From: Clostridium sp. D43t1_170807_H7
GTDB taxonomy: Bacteria; Bacillota; Clostridia; Clostridiales; Clostridiaceae
DNA length: 64,000 bases
Assembly: GCF_015555905.1 (NCBI RefSeq)
Contig: NZ_JADNLK010000007.1
Coordinates: 1 to 64,000, forward strand
Direction: 5' to 3'
Program-made: the position numbers and the translations under genes
Part shown: positions 16,575-24,424 of the stretch, in pieces
Numbering within the stretch: the stretch's first letter is position 1
How the letters are laid out: the number at the start of each line of letters is the position of its first letter
Notes under the pieces: model-generated
Databases searched by the model: none
What the model was told of the DNA's origin: nothing
The model's input: only the letters and a program-made list of their open reading frames with translations

Positions 16575-17666
16575 ATGGATTATAAGGTAAAAATTAAAGA
16601 AAGATTAGGTAAGTTATTATTTTTAGAAATGAATAAAGATGGATTTAAAGAAAATATAGGAATACCATCATATGTAACTTTTAAAAATAAAGATTTATAT
16701 TTGCCAATAAGTTCTGAATATATTAGTTCTAATATAAATGATGAAATAAAAATTAAGAATCTTCCAATATATTATTTTATAGAAGGTATGTTTATTGCTA
16801 TAGGAAGTGATGAAAATTTAAGATTTAATGATGATTATGAACTTATATTAGATTATATAAAGGATACTGAAAGTTGCATTAAGTCACTTATAAGCAAGAG
16901 AATAGAAGAAAAAAGATACTTAGATGCATATCTTTTATTAAAAGGATATTATACATATTCTAAAGACCTAGAGGTTATGAAAAAAATATTACTTGTAGGG
17001 GAAACTATTAAGGAAGAAGAAAGTAGCTTTAAAGATATATTACTTGAAGATATAGATTATTGTATATCAAATAAGCTAAAAATAGCTGAACCATATTTAT
17101 ATAAAGCTATAGTTTTAAAAGATGAAGGTGATTTTAAAGGCGCTAAGGTTGCTATAAATGAGTATTTTAACAATGGTGGAAAAGTAACTCCAGAAGTTGA
17201 AATAATAAATAATGATATAAATAATATATCAGATTATGAAAATGCTATAGAATTATTAGCTGAAGATCCAGCTAAAAGTATAGAAATATTACTTAGACTA
17301 GGTGAAGAATTTGAAGAAAATCCACTTATTTATTATTATTTAGGAATTGCTTTTAGAAAATTAGAGAATTATCATAAGGCTATTTACTATTTAAAAGAAA
17401 GTGTAAAGAGAGAAAGTGGAATACTTGAAGTTATAGTTGAACTTGGATTAAACTATGCATGTATTGGTGAATTTGAAGAGGCAATTAAATACTTTAAAAA
17501 AGCATTTGAAGCATCAAGAGATGTTGAGATATGCACTAATATTATAATGTGTTATTTAAATCTTAATGATTTAGAAAATGCTAAATTACATTTAGATATA
17601 GCAAAAAATTTAAATCCGGAAGATGAAATAGTTAAACAATTAGATACTATGATAAATAAAGGATAA
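16575..17666 (+). CDS. TPR-repeat protein of unknown function
   Basis: A 363-residue soluble protein. The N-terminal 110 residues show no recognised fold. From about residue 110 it is helical, and about 240-360 contain consecutive TPR motifs (NPLIYYYLGIAFRKLENY, then GLNYACIGEFEEAIKYFKKA, then YLNLNDLENAKLHLDIAKNLNP). There is no signal peptide or membrane segment. It is first in an operon, 16 bases before a TagA-type glycosyltransferase, so it may organise a cytoplasmic glycan-assembly complex; that is inference from position. Confidence 0.8.
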   Translation: MDYKVKIKERLGKLLFLEMNKDGFKENIGIPSYVTFKNKDLYLPISSEYISSNINDEIKIKNLPIYYFIEGMFIAIGSDENLRFNDDYELILDYIKDTESCIKSLISKRIEEKRYLDAYLLLKGYYTYSKDLEVMKKILLVGETIKEEESSFKDILLEDIDYCISNKLKIAEPYLYKAIVLKDEGDFKGAKVAINEYFNNGGKVTPEVEIINNDINNISDYENAIELLAEDPAKSIEILLRLGEEFEENPLIYYYLGIAFRKLENYHKAIYYLKESVKRESGILEVIVELGLNYACIGEFEEAIKYFKKAFEASRDVEICTNIIMCYLNLNDLENAKLHLDIAKNLNPEDEIVKQLDTMINKG

Positions 17667-17682
17667 TGAAGGATGAGTTTAT

Positions 17683-18420
17683 ATGGGGAAAAAAGATAAC
17701 TTCAAAAGTATAGATATATTAGGATATAATATTTTTTCTGAAGATATAGAAAAGTGTGTAAAGACAGTATTTTCTTATGATAAGGTTCATATAGTATCTG
17801 GAAATCCAGAGGTTTTATATACAGGGTTAAATAATAAGGAGTTATTTGATAATTTTACATCTAAATCTTCTTTAATAATACCTGATGGTGTTGGAACACA
17901 AATTAGTGGAAAAATTTTAAAAACTCCTGTACAAGAGAAAATTGCTGGAATTGAACTTATGAAAAAAATAATTGCTGAGTGTGAAAAGAATGGAGAAGGT
18001 ATTTATTTATTAGGAGCAAGTGAAGAGAATTTAAAGGATTGTGCTGCTAATATAATGAGGGACTATCCTAAAATTAATATTGTTGGATATCATAATGGAT
18101 TTTTTGACTTAGATAATCCAAAAGAAATATTAGAAGATATAAAAAGTAAAAAACCACTAGCATTATTTGTTGCAATGGGATGTCCAAGACAAGAAAGATT
18201 TATTATAAAGTATATGGATCAGCTTCCATGTAAAATATATATGGGAGTTGGAGGAAGCTTTGATGTAATTGCTGAGAAGGTAAATAGAGCTCCAAAGTGG
18301 ATGATTAATATAGGAATGGAATGGGCTTATAGAGTTGCCAAAGAACCTTGGAGAATTAAAAGACTTGGAAGTATTCCTAAGTTTATATGGACTGTTGCAA
18401 AGAGTAGAGGTAATAAATAA
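17683..18420 (+). CDS. tagA: WecG/TagA/CpsF family glycosyltransferase
   Basis: A 245-residue GT26 transferase. The family's acceptor-site and catalytic segment SGNPEVLY...IPDGVG is visible at about 40-75 with the conserved Asp, then LLGAS and the MGCPRQE motif, and a C-terminal region of basic and aromatic residues (WRIKRLG) that in TagA mediates membrane association. TagA adds ManNAc to GlcNAc-PP-undecaprenol in teichoic-acid linkage synthesis; WecG relatives add ManNAcA. Which sugar is used here is not known. The stop overlaps the start of the MurJ-like gene by one base, suggesting coupled translation. Confidence 0.88.
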   Translation: MGKKDNFKSIDILGYNIFSEDIEKCVKTVFSYDKVHIVSGNPEVLYTGLNNKELFDNFTSKSSLIIPDGVGTQISGKILKTPVQEKIAGIELMKKIIAECEKNGEGIYLLGASEENLKDCAANIMRDYPKINIVGYHNGFFDLDNPKEILEDIKSKKPLALFVAMGCPRQERFIIKYMDQLPCKIYMGVGGSFDVIAEKVNRAPKWMINIGMEWAYRVAKEPWRIKRLGSIPKFIWTVAKSRGNK

Positions 18421-19955
18421 TGAAAGGTAACAAAATATTTAAAGCAGCCTTTTTAGTTATGATAATTAGCATTCTAAGTAGATTTTTAGGGCTATTTAGA
18501 GATATGTTAGTTGGATATCAGTTTGGTGTTAGTATTTACACTGATGCTTATAAAGCGGCGGTATCTGTGCCAGAAACTGTTTTTACTATTATAGGGCTTG
18601 CAATATCAACAGTATTTATTCCAATGCTTAGTAAAGTTAAGTATGAGAAGAATAAAGATGAAATGTTTAAGTTTTCTAATAATATTATTTCTATATTATT
18701 AGTTATTTCAATAATTGCTTTTGCTTTAGGGTTTGTATTTACAGAACAAATAGTTGCTTTTATGTTTAATGGATTTAGTGAAGAAAAATTTACTCTTACA
18801 GTTTTTTTAACAAGAATAACTTTATTTAACCTTTTATTTCTATCAATAAATGCATGTTATACTGCAATGCTACAGGTATGTGAGGATTTTGTTATTCCTT
18901 CAATTTTAGGTATGTTCTTTAATGCACCAATGATAATTTACTTATTATGCTTTAATGATATTAGTATTGTTGGCTTAACTATTGCAAATGTTATTGGAAA
19001 CTTTTTAAGAGTTGCAGTTCAGCTTCCAGTTTTATATAAGCATGGATATAGATTTAAATTATTTATTAATCTTAAGGATGATAGAATAAAGAAAATATTA
19101 ATATTAATTATACCTGTAATAATTGGTTCAGGTGCAAATTCATTAAATATGGTAGTTGATATGAAAGTTGCATCATCTTTAGGAGATGGAGCTGTTAGTG
19201 GTTTAGATTTTGCACAAAAGATAATAGTTTTTGCAAATACTGCAATAACAACATCTATCGTATCTGTTATGTATCCTCTTATGGCCAATAAATTAAATGA
19301 AGGGGATAACAAAGGATTTTCTCTGTATTTAACAAAGTCTATTTCTATAATTGCTTTGTTGTTAGTACCTATTTCTATTGGATTTATATTATTAAACAAA
19401 GAAATTATAAGTGCTTTTTATGAGAGAGGTAAATTTAATGATGTAGCTGTAGGAATTACAGCAAGTGCGTTTTTAGGTTATTCTTTGGTACTGCCATTTA
19501 CAGGCGTAAGAGATATTTTAAATTCATCATTATTTTCAATGCAAAAAACTAAGATAACAACAATTAATGGAGTAATTGGAGTAGTTGTAAATATTATTTT
19601 AAGTATTACTTTATCAAAAGTATTTGGTATATTTGGTGTAGCAATAGCTTCCACAATATAGTCAATGGTAACAGCAATATTATTATTTATTTCTACTAGA
19701 AAGTTTGTTGGACATTTTGATGTTTTTCCGCTGATAATAAAATTATTAAAAATATTATTATCAGCAATAATAATGCTTCTCGTGCTTACATTATTAAATA
19801 ATATGATTAATTTAAACAATGCAATATTAACTATTTTAATTAATGGTGTAGTAGGAGCTATTATTTATTTTATAGCTTGTAAAATATTAAAAATTGAAGA
19901 ATTTAATGAAGTAATAGATATGATAAAAAACAAAGTATCTAAAAAAGGGATTTAG
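18420..19955 (+). pseudogene. murJ: MurJ/MviN-family lipid flippase broken by an amber codon
   Basis: The frame reads as one 511-codon MurJ/MviN-like protein except for TAG at 19659-19661 (codon 414). Upstream, 413 residues carry the typical N-terminus (ILSRFLGLFRDML) and about twelve membrane helices. Downstream, in the same frame, 97 residues supply the last two helices and the basic tail. A single base change could cause this; no indel is needed. MurJ-type proteins flip lipid-linked glycans. Inside a glycan operon this copy may serve surface polysaccharide rather than lipid II, so loss could be tolerated. Restart at ATG 19665 would yield only a C-terminal fragment. Amber suppression or a sequencing error is possible. 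Confidence 0.8.
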
Positions 19956-19964
19956 GAGGGAAAT

Positions 19965-21245
19965 ATGAAAATATTATTTATAGCGTGCTATTCACCATTA
20001 ATTAATAACTCAGCATCTATTGAAACTTTACAATACTTAAATAATTTAGCTAAGATTGATGGAAATGAGGTTCATCTTTTAACTGTAAATTTCCCTAAAA
20101 ATTCAATTTATTATGATGAGTATATATTAAGTATGTTAGATAAAAAAATTAAGATGCATATAATTTCTGGTGGGAAAATATTTGAAAAAATAATGCCTAA
20201 GAAATCTCTTAACACAGAAGTAGTCAATGTAGCTAAAAGCAATAAAAGTTTTGTAAAAACCTTACTTAAAAAGGGTAAGTCAATTGTAGCTGTACCAGAT
20301 ATGTATTTTAATTGGGCTAAGTCTGCAAGTAAATATGGTATTGAATTGATAAAAAGAGAAAATTTTGATGTTATGTTTTCAATGCATGAACCACCATCAA
20401 GTCATATTTGTGCTCTTAAGATTAAAGAAGAATTTAAAGATTTACCATGGGTTACTTATTGGAGCGATCCATGGCTTAAAGATTCAACTAGAGCTAATAT
20501 AAGTAAGGCAAGAAGAAAATTTGAAGGTTCATTTGAAAAGAAAATTGTTGAACTTAGTGATAGATTTATTTTTGTGACTAAAGCAAATAGAGATGATTAT
20601 GTAAGTTCATATAATATTCCTATGGAGAAAACTTTCATAGTAACAAGAGGTTATGATGAAAAGCAATATAGTGAAATTAAAAAATATGCTAAACCTAAGC
20701 TTATAAATAAAGATAAAATTAATTTTGTTTATGCAGGAGAAATTTTCTCGAAGCTTAGAGATGTTAATCCTTTTATAGGAGCATTAAATAATATTAAAGA
20801 AAATAATATTGAGCTATATAATAAATTAAATGTTATGTTCTTTGGGAATATTGATGATGAAGAAATAAAAAATAAGTTAATGAATGTTGAAAATGTTAAT
20901 GTTTCGCCTAGAATTCCTTATGATGAAGCATTAGGATACATGCTTAATAGTGAAGTATTATTATTATTTGGAAATAAAAATTCAAAACAAATTCCAGCTA
21001 AAATCTATGATTATTTTGGAGCAGATGGTCTTATTTTTGTTATTCTTGGAGATGAAAATGATCCTATAAAAGATGTAGTAGAAAATAAGGAAAAATGTAT
21101 TGTTGTAAATAATAATGTTGATGAGATTGTAAATGGAATTAATAAAATAGTTTCTATGATTGAAAATGATGAAAAGTATGGACCTATTAAAGAATATAAA
21201 TGGCAATATATTTCTAAAAGACTTAACGATATTTTAAAGGGGTAA
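19965..21245 (+). CDS. Glycosyltransferase, GT4-like
   Basis: A 426-residue GT-B fold transferase. The N-terminal Rossmann lobe has FIACYSPLINNSASIE and the donor/acceptor region MHEPPSSHICALKIK; the C-terminal lobe has INFVYAGE and a PAKIYDYFGADGLIFVIL segment in the place of the nucleotide-sugar loop. The classic E-x7-E is not clear, so the sugar is unknown. AGGAGGG precedes the ATG, 9 bases after the broken murJ frame. Probably a cytoplasmic-face enzyme building the operon's glycan. Confidence 0.8.
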   Translation: MKILFIACYSPLINNSASIETLQYLNNLAKIDGNEVHLLTVNFPKNSIYYDEYILSMLDKKIKMHIISGGKIFEKIMPKKSLNTEVVNVAKSNKSFVKTLLKKGKSIVAVPDMYFNWAKSASKYGIELIKRENFDVMFSMHEPPSSHICALKIKEEFKDLPWVTYWSDPWLKDSTRANISKARRKFEGSFEKKIVELSDRFIFVTKANRDDYVSSYNIPMEKTFIVTRGYDEKQYSEIKKYAKPKLINKDKINFVYAGEIFSKLRDVNPFIGALNNIKENNIELYNKLNVMFFGNIDDEEIKNKLMNVENVNVSPRIPYDEALGYMLNSEVLLLFGNKNSKQIPAKIYDYFGADGLIFVILGDENDPIKDVVENKEKCIVVNNNVDEIVNGINKIVSMIENDEKYGPIKEYKWQYISKRLNDILKG

Positions 21246-21250
21246 TTATT

Positions 21251-22396
21251 ATGCACGTAATGTTTATACCTTCTTGGTATGATAATAATAGAAATAAAGT
21301 TCATGGTAGTTTTTTTAGGGAGCAAGCAACAAAGCTTCAAGAAAGTGGAGTAAAGGTTACAGTTGCATATAATGAAATTTGGCCATTGACATTAATGGGA
21401 AAAGTAAAAGAGAAAAGTGGTTTATCTTTTAATGTTGAAAAAGGATTAAGAACTTATAGATATAAAAATTATAACTTTATACCTAAACATCCTTTAATGT
21501 TTAATATTTTTGATAAAAGAATGGAGAAATTATATAAAGAAGTTGTTAAAAATGAAGGAAAAGTTGATGTTATACATGCACAATCATCACTATGGGGTGG
21601 AATAAGTGCAGCTTATGTAGCAAAAAAATATAATATTCCTTTAGTTATTACTGAACATTCTTCTGTAAAAAGAGGCCAGTATGTTAGAGAAAGTTATTAT
21701 AAAAGAATAGTTAATTCTTATAAAAGTGCAGATACTATAATAGCAGTTGGAAATGGACTTAAAAAAGAAATAGAAGAATTAACATATAGAAAAGATATAA
21801 AGGTCATAGGTAATTTGGTTGATTTATCCCTTTTTAATATAAGAGATATTAAAAAAGATAGTGATGAATTTATATTCTTTAGCGTTGCATTTTTAGAGGG
21901 AGAAAAAGGATTTGATACTTTGATTAAGGCCTTTTCAAAAAAGTTTAAAGGTGAAAATGTAAGGTTAGTTATTGGCGGAGATGGAAGTCAAAGAGAGTGG
22001 CTAGAAGGTATAGTAAAAAGTGAAAATATAGAAGAACAAGTGACATTTACAGGTGCATTATCTAGAGAAGAGGTAGCAAATTGGATGAATAAGTGCGATG
22101 CTTTTGTTTTACCTTCAAGGTATGAAACTTTTGGAGTAGTATATATTGAAGCATTGGCTAGTGGAAAGCCTGTAATAGGAACATTTAATGGTGGAGCAGA
22201 GGATATAGTAAATCAAGATGTCGGGATATTAGTTGAGATAGATAATATAAAAGACCTAAGTGATGCTATGGAATATATGAGAAAAAATAATAAAGGGTAT
22301 AAACCAGAGAAATTAAGAAAATATTGTACTGAAAAGTTTAGTGCAAATGTTATAATAAAAAAAATAATAAATGTCTATAAAGAAGTAATAAAATAA
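21251..22396 (+). CDS. Glycosyltransferase family 4
   Basis: A 381-residue GT4 enzyme. The N-terminal lobe starts FIPSWYDNNRNKVHG with HGSFFREQA, the pattern of retaining GT4 transferases; a VIGGDG turn begins the C-lobe; the E-x7-E motif is seen in PSRYETFGVVYIEALASG (near residue 300). It lies five bases after the previous transferase gene and completes the glycan operon. Donor and acceptor cannot be deduced. Confidence 0.88.
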   Translation: MHVMFIPSWYDNNRNKVHGSFFREQATKLQESGVKVTVAYNEIWPLTLMGKVKEKSGLSFNVEKGLRTYRYKNYNFIPKHPLMFNIFDKRMEKLYKEVVKNEGKVDVIHAQSSLWGGISAAYVAKKYNIPLVITEHSSVKRGQYVRESYYKRIVNSYKSADTIIAVGNGLKKEIEELTYRKDIKVIGNLVDLSLFNIRDIKKDSDEFIFFSVAFLEGEKGFDTLIKAFSKKFKGENVRLVIGGDGSQREWLEGIVKSENIEEQVTFTGALSREEVANWMNKCDAFVLPSRYETFGVVYIEALASGKPVIGTFNGGAEDIVNQDVGILVEIDNIKDLSDAMEYMRKNNKGYKPEKLRKYCTEKFSANVIIKKIINVYKEVIK

Positions 22397-22408
22397 AGGG
22401 GTGTTAGA

Positions 22409-23041
22409 ATGGATTTTAAAGATTATTCAATAGACAAGTTTTTATATGAATTAAAGACAGATTTATCATCGCCAGGAGGTGGAAGTACTGCAGCGTTAGT
22501 TTCTGCTTTAGCAGGAGCATTAAATTCTATGGTATACTCATTTACTGTAGATAAAAAAGCTTTTGAAAAGCTAGATGACAATAACAAAGAAAAAATGATA
22601 AAATTAAAAGAAAAATGTGATCAGTTTATAAGCAAAAGTGTTTCTTATATGGAAGCTGATAGAGATACCTTTACAGCGTTAATGGATACATTTAAATTAC
22701 CAAAAGATACTGATGAAGAAAAAAGATATAGATCACAAATGATTAAAGAAAGAACAATAGCGGCAATGGAGTCACCATTAAATTTAGCTAAGGATTCTTT
22801 AGAATTTTATGATAATATAAATTTTGCAATCGAATTTGGAAATAAAAATTTAACTTCAGATGCTATAGTTGCAGCGATACTTCTACATGGTGCTATAGAA
22901 AGTGCTATAGTAAATGTATTTGTTAATTTTAATAGTTTAGGAAACAAAGAAGGATATGAAAATATACCTACTGAGTGTAAAGAAATAATAGAATCATCAC
23001 TTGTTAAAAAGACAGAGATAGTAAAATCTTTTGGAATATAA
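22409..23041 (+). CDS. fchA: Cyclodeaminase/cyclohydrolase family protein (FchA-like)
   Basis: A 210-residue helical protein of the formiminotransferase-cyclodeaminase/methenyl-THF cyclohydrolase family, with the diagnostic SPGGGSTAALVSALAGAL segment at residues 20-37. FchA in clostridia hydrolyses 5,10-methenyl-THF to 10-formyl-THF. No folD or fhs lies nearby. It is 13 bases behind the glycosyltransferase gene, so it may be cotranscribed by chance. Activity is inferred from family only. Confidence 0.85.
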   Translation: MDFKDYSIDKFLYELKTDLSSPGGGSTAALVSALAGALNSMVYSFTVDKKAFEKLDDNNKEKMIKLKEKCDQFISKSVSYMEADRDTFTALMDTFKLPKDTDEEKRYRSQMIKERTIAAMESPLNLAKDSLEFYDNINFAIEFGNKNLTSDAIVAAILLHGAIESAIVNVFVNFNSLGNKEGYENIPTECKEIIESSLVKKTEIVKSFGI

Positions 23042-23046
23042 AAGAT

Positions 23047-23098
23047 AAAAGTCATAATAAATAAGTTTTTTACATCTTATTTATTATGACTTTTTTAT
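23047..23098. terminator. Terminator between convergent fchA and pdaA genes
   Basis: A 19-bp inverted repeat (23047-23065 with 23076-23094) and a T run. A-rich sequence on the other side allows bidirectional use. Confidence 0.85.
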
Positions 23099-23132
23099 TT
23101 GAAATACTTAGGATAATCATACAGTAAATAGA

Positions 23133-23933
23133 TTATTGATAGTCTGGAAGTTCATCAAGTGATTTGAATTCATAACCATCAGCTTTGATTTGTTCTATTA
23201 CAGTTTTTAAAACAGCGGTATTAGTTTTAGAAACTGCATGTATAAGCATTATACAACCAGGATGGACACCATTTGTAATCTTTTTGATTGCTTCCTCCTC
23301 GCTAGGTTGATTATCTATAATCCAATCTTTATATGCAAAACTCCAAAAAATTGTTTTATAGCCTAAATCTTTAGTTTTCTTTAGAGAGTTTACTGAATAT
23401 TTTCCCATAGGAGGTCTAAAGAACTTAGGCATATCACTACCAACTATTTCTTTATAAGCTGCTTCAACATCTGTAAATTCAAGTTTAAATTTTTCAGGAT
23501 CAGTTATAGTTGCCATTGATGGATGATGATTTGAGTGATTACACACTAAGTGACCTTCAGCAGCCATTCTTTTTATAATCTCTGGATTTTGAGTTATATA
23601 AGGTTTAACTACAAAGAAGGCTGCTGGAACATTTTCCTCTTTTAAAACATCTAATATTTTTGGTGTATAACCATTTTCATAGCCTTCATCAAAAGTTAAA
23701 TAAATAACCTTTTCGTTAGTATCACCTAAATAATAAGCATCATATTTAGATAAAAGTCCTGTAGCTTCTTTAGGGCATTCTGGTAAGGTATCTTTACCTC
23801 TGTTCACAAAATACCAATTTAATTCTGAATCGTCTGAGGTTGAAGCTAAAGAGTGGCTAAAAGCGATTGAAGAGAAACAGCTTATTGACAAAATTAAAGC
23901 TAGCATGAAAACAAATAACTTATTTTTTCTCAT
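23133..23933 (-). CDS. pdaA: Polysaccharide deacetylase, PdaA-like (spore cortex)
   Basis: A 266-residue exported NodB-type deacetylase. Signal peptide 1-26 (MRKNKLFVF...SSIAFSHS). Catalytic motifs: TFDEGYENG (MT1, general-base Asp and metal Asp/Glu), HSNHHPSM (MT2, metal His pair), RPPMGKYS (MT3) and LIHAVS (MT5). The overall pattern fits the muramic-delta-lactam deacetylase PdaA, which acts in spore cortex maturation so that germination enzymes can recognise cortex. A SigG-like promoter candidate lies upstream. Convergent with fchA. Confidence 0.88.
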   Translation of the reverse strand: MRKNKLFVFMLALILSISCFSSIAFSHSLASTSDDSELNWYFVNRGKDTLPECPKEATGLLSKYDAYYLGDTNEKVIYLTFDEGYENGYTPKILDVLKEENVPAAFFVVKPYITQNPEIIKRMAAEGHLVCNHSNHHPSMATITDPEKFKLEFTDVEAAYKEIVGSDMPKFFRPPMGKYSVNSLKKTKDLGYKTIFWSFAYKDWIIDNQPSEEEAIKKITNGVHPGCIMLIHAVSKTNTAVLKTVIEQIKADGYEFKSLDELPDYQ

Positions 23934-23961
23934 TCTAAATCCTCCCTTTCATAAGTTATAT

Positions 23962-23991
23962 TAATATGTTTTGTATATGAAGAAATATTAC
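23962..23991 (-). promoter_or_regulatory. Possible forespore (SigF/SigG-type) promoter of pdaA
   Basis: On the minus strand, GTAATA (23991-23986), a 17-base spacer and CATATTA (23968-23962). The -10 fits the CATWNTA SigG consensus well; the -35 is only a partial TGHATA match. Biology agrees, as pdaA is SigG-dependent in Bacillus. Confidence 0.35.
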
Positions 23992-24049
23992 ACGTGGAAA
24001 AAAGAGGGGATTTATATGAAAAATATTGAAGGAAAGTAAAGGGAAAATA

Positions 24050-24078
24050 TTGACAAATGGAAACAATAGGAATATACT
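24050..24078 (+). promoter_or_regulatory. Consensus SigA promoter of the ABC exporter operon
   Basis: TTGACA (24050-24055), a 17-base spacer and TATACT (24073-24078). This is close to ideal and about 350 bases before the exporter's start codon, which leaves a long leader. Confidence 0.85.
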
Positions 24079-24111
24079 GGTAAAAGAATAAATTATTTAG
24101 GAGGTAGGAAT

Positions 24112-24192
24112 ATGTTAAATATTAAATTTAGAAATTATAAAGAAAATAAAATAAATAAGAATAACCCTATCTCTATAGTTTTATATAACTAA
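24112..24192 (+). CDS. Putative 26-residue leader peptide of the ABC exporter operon
   Basis: A short ORF of 26 codons starting 34 bases after the consensus -10 and behind a strong AGGAGG site. The peptide begins MLNIKF and ends ISIVLYN, is basic and Asn/Lys/Ile-rich, and matches no family I know. It is followed by two terminator hairpins before the exporter. Its codons 17-22 lie in bases able to pair with terminator 1, the layout of an attenuation leader such as Bacillus bmrB ahead of bmrCD. Translation is inferred. Confidence 0.6.
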   Translation: MLNIKFRNYKENKINKNNPISIVLYN

Positions 24193-24253
24193 AAATAGTT
24201 TGTATAAAATTAAATAAAATTTTTTTACTTAGTAAATAGAGGTCGTGGTTATT
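24160..24253 (+). promoter_or_regulatory. Predicted antiterminator pairing in the ABC exporter leader
   Basis: AATAACC (24160-24166) can pair perfectly with GGTTATT (24247-24253), and CTCTAT (24171-24176) with ATAGAG (24236-24241), separated by a 4x5-base internal loop. The left strands lie inside the leader ORF; the right strands overlap terminator 1. A ribosome completing the ORF would cover the left strands and favour termination; one stalled early would leave them free. Found by eye; no folding energy was computed. Confidence 0.5.
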
Positions 24254-24269
24254 AGCTATGGCCTTTTTG
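24240..24269 (+). terminator. Terminator 1 in the ABC exporter leader
   Basis: AGGTCGTGG (24240-24248) pairs with CTATGGCCT (24256-24264), including G-U pairs, around a 7-base loop. TTTTT follows, then a second T-rich stretch. Confidence 0.6.
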
Positions 24270-24310
24270 TATATTTTTGTAAAAGTATATTTAATCATAT
24301 TATGATGATA

Positions 24311-24340
24311 AAAAGCCATGGTATATCCATGGCTTTTTTT
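24311..24340 (+). terminator. Terminator 2 in the ABC exporter leader
   Basis: GCCATGG (24315-24321), a TATAT loop and CCATGGC (24327-24333) are followed by seven T; A-T pairs extend the stem. It is a strong intrinsic terminator only 85 bases before the exporter start, so readthrough must be controlled or inefficient. Confidence 0.8.
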
Positions 24341-24361
24341 ATTATAAAAGGAGGTAAAACT

Positions 24362-24391
24362 ATGGAAAATGGAGATTTAAAAAGTGGATGA
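24362..24391 (+). CDS. Nine-codon ORF before the ABC exporter
   Basis: A strong AGGAGGT site is followed by ATG and a 9-residue ORF (MENGDLKSG) ending 33 bases before the exporter start. It may be a second regulatory uORF or a relic. Evidence is only the ribosome site and position. Confidence 0.35.
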   Translation: MENGDLKSG

Positions 24392-24424
24392 CCGTTAAAT
24401 TTAAAACTAAAGGGGGAGTCAGTA

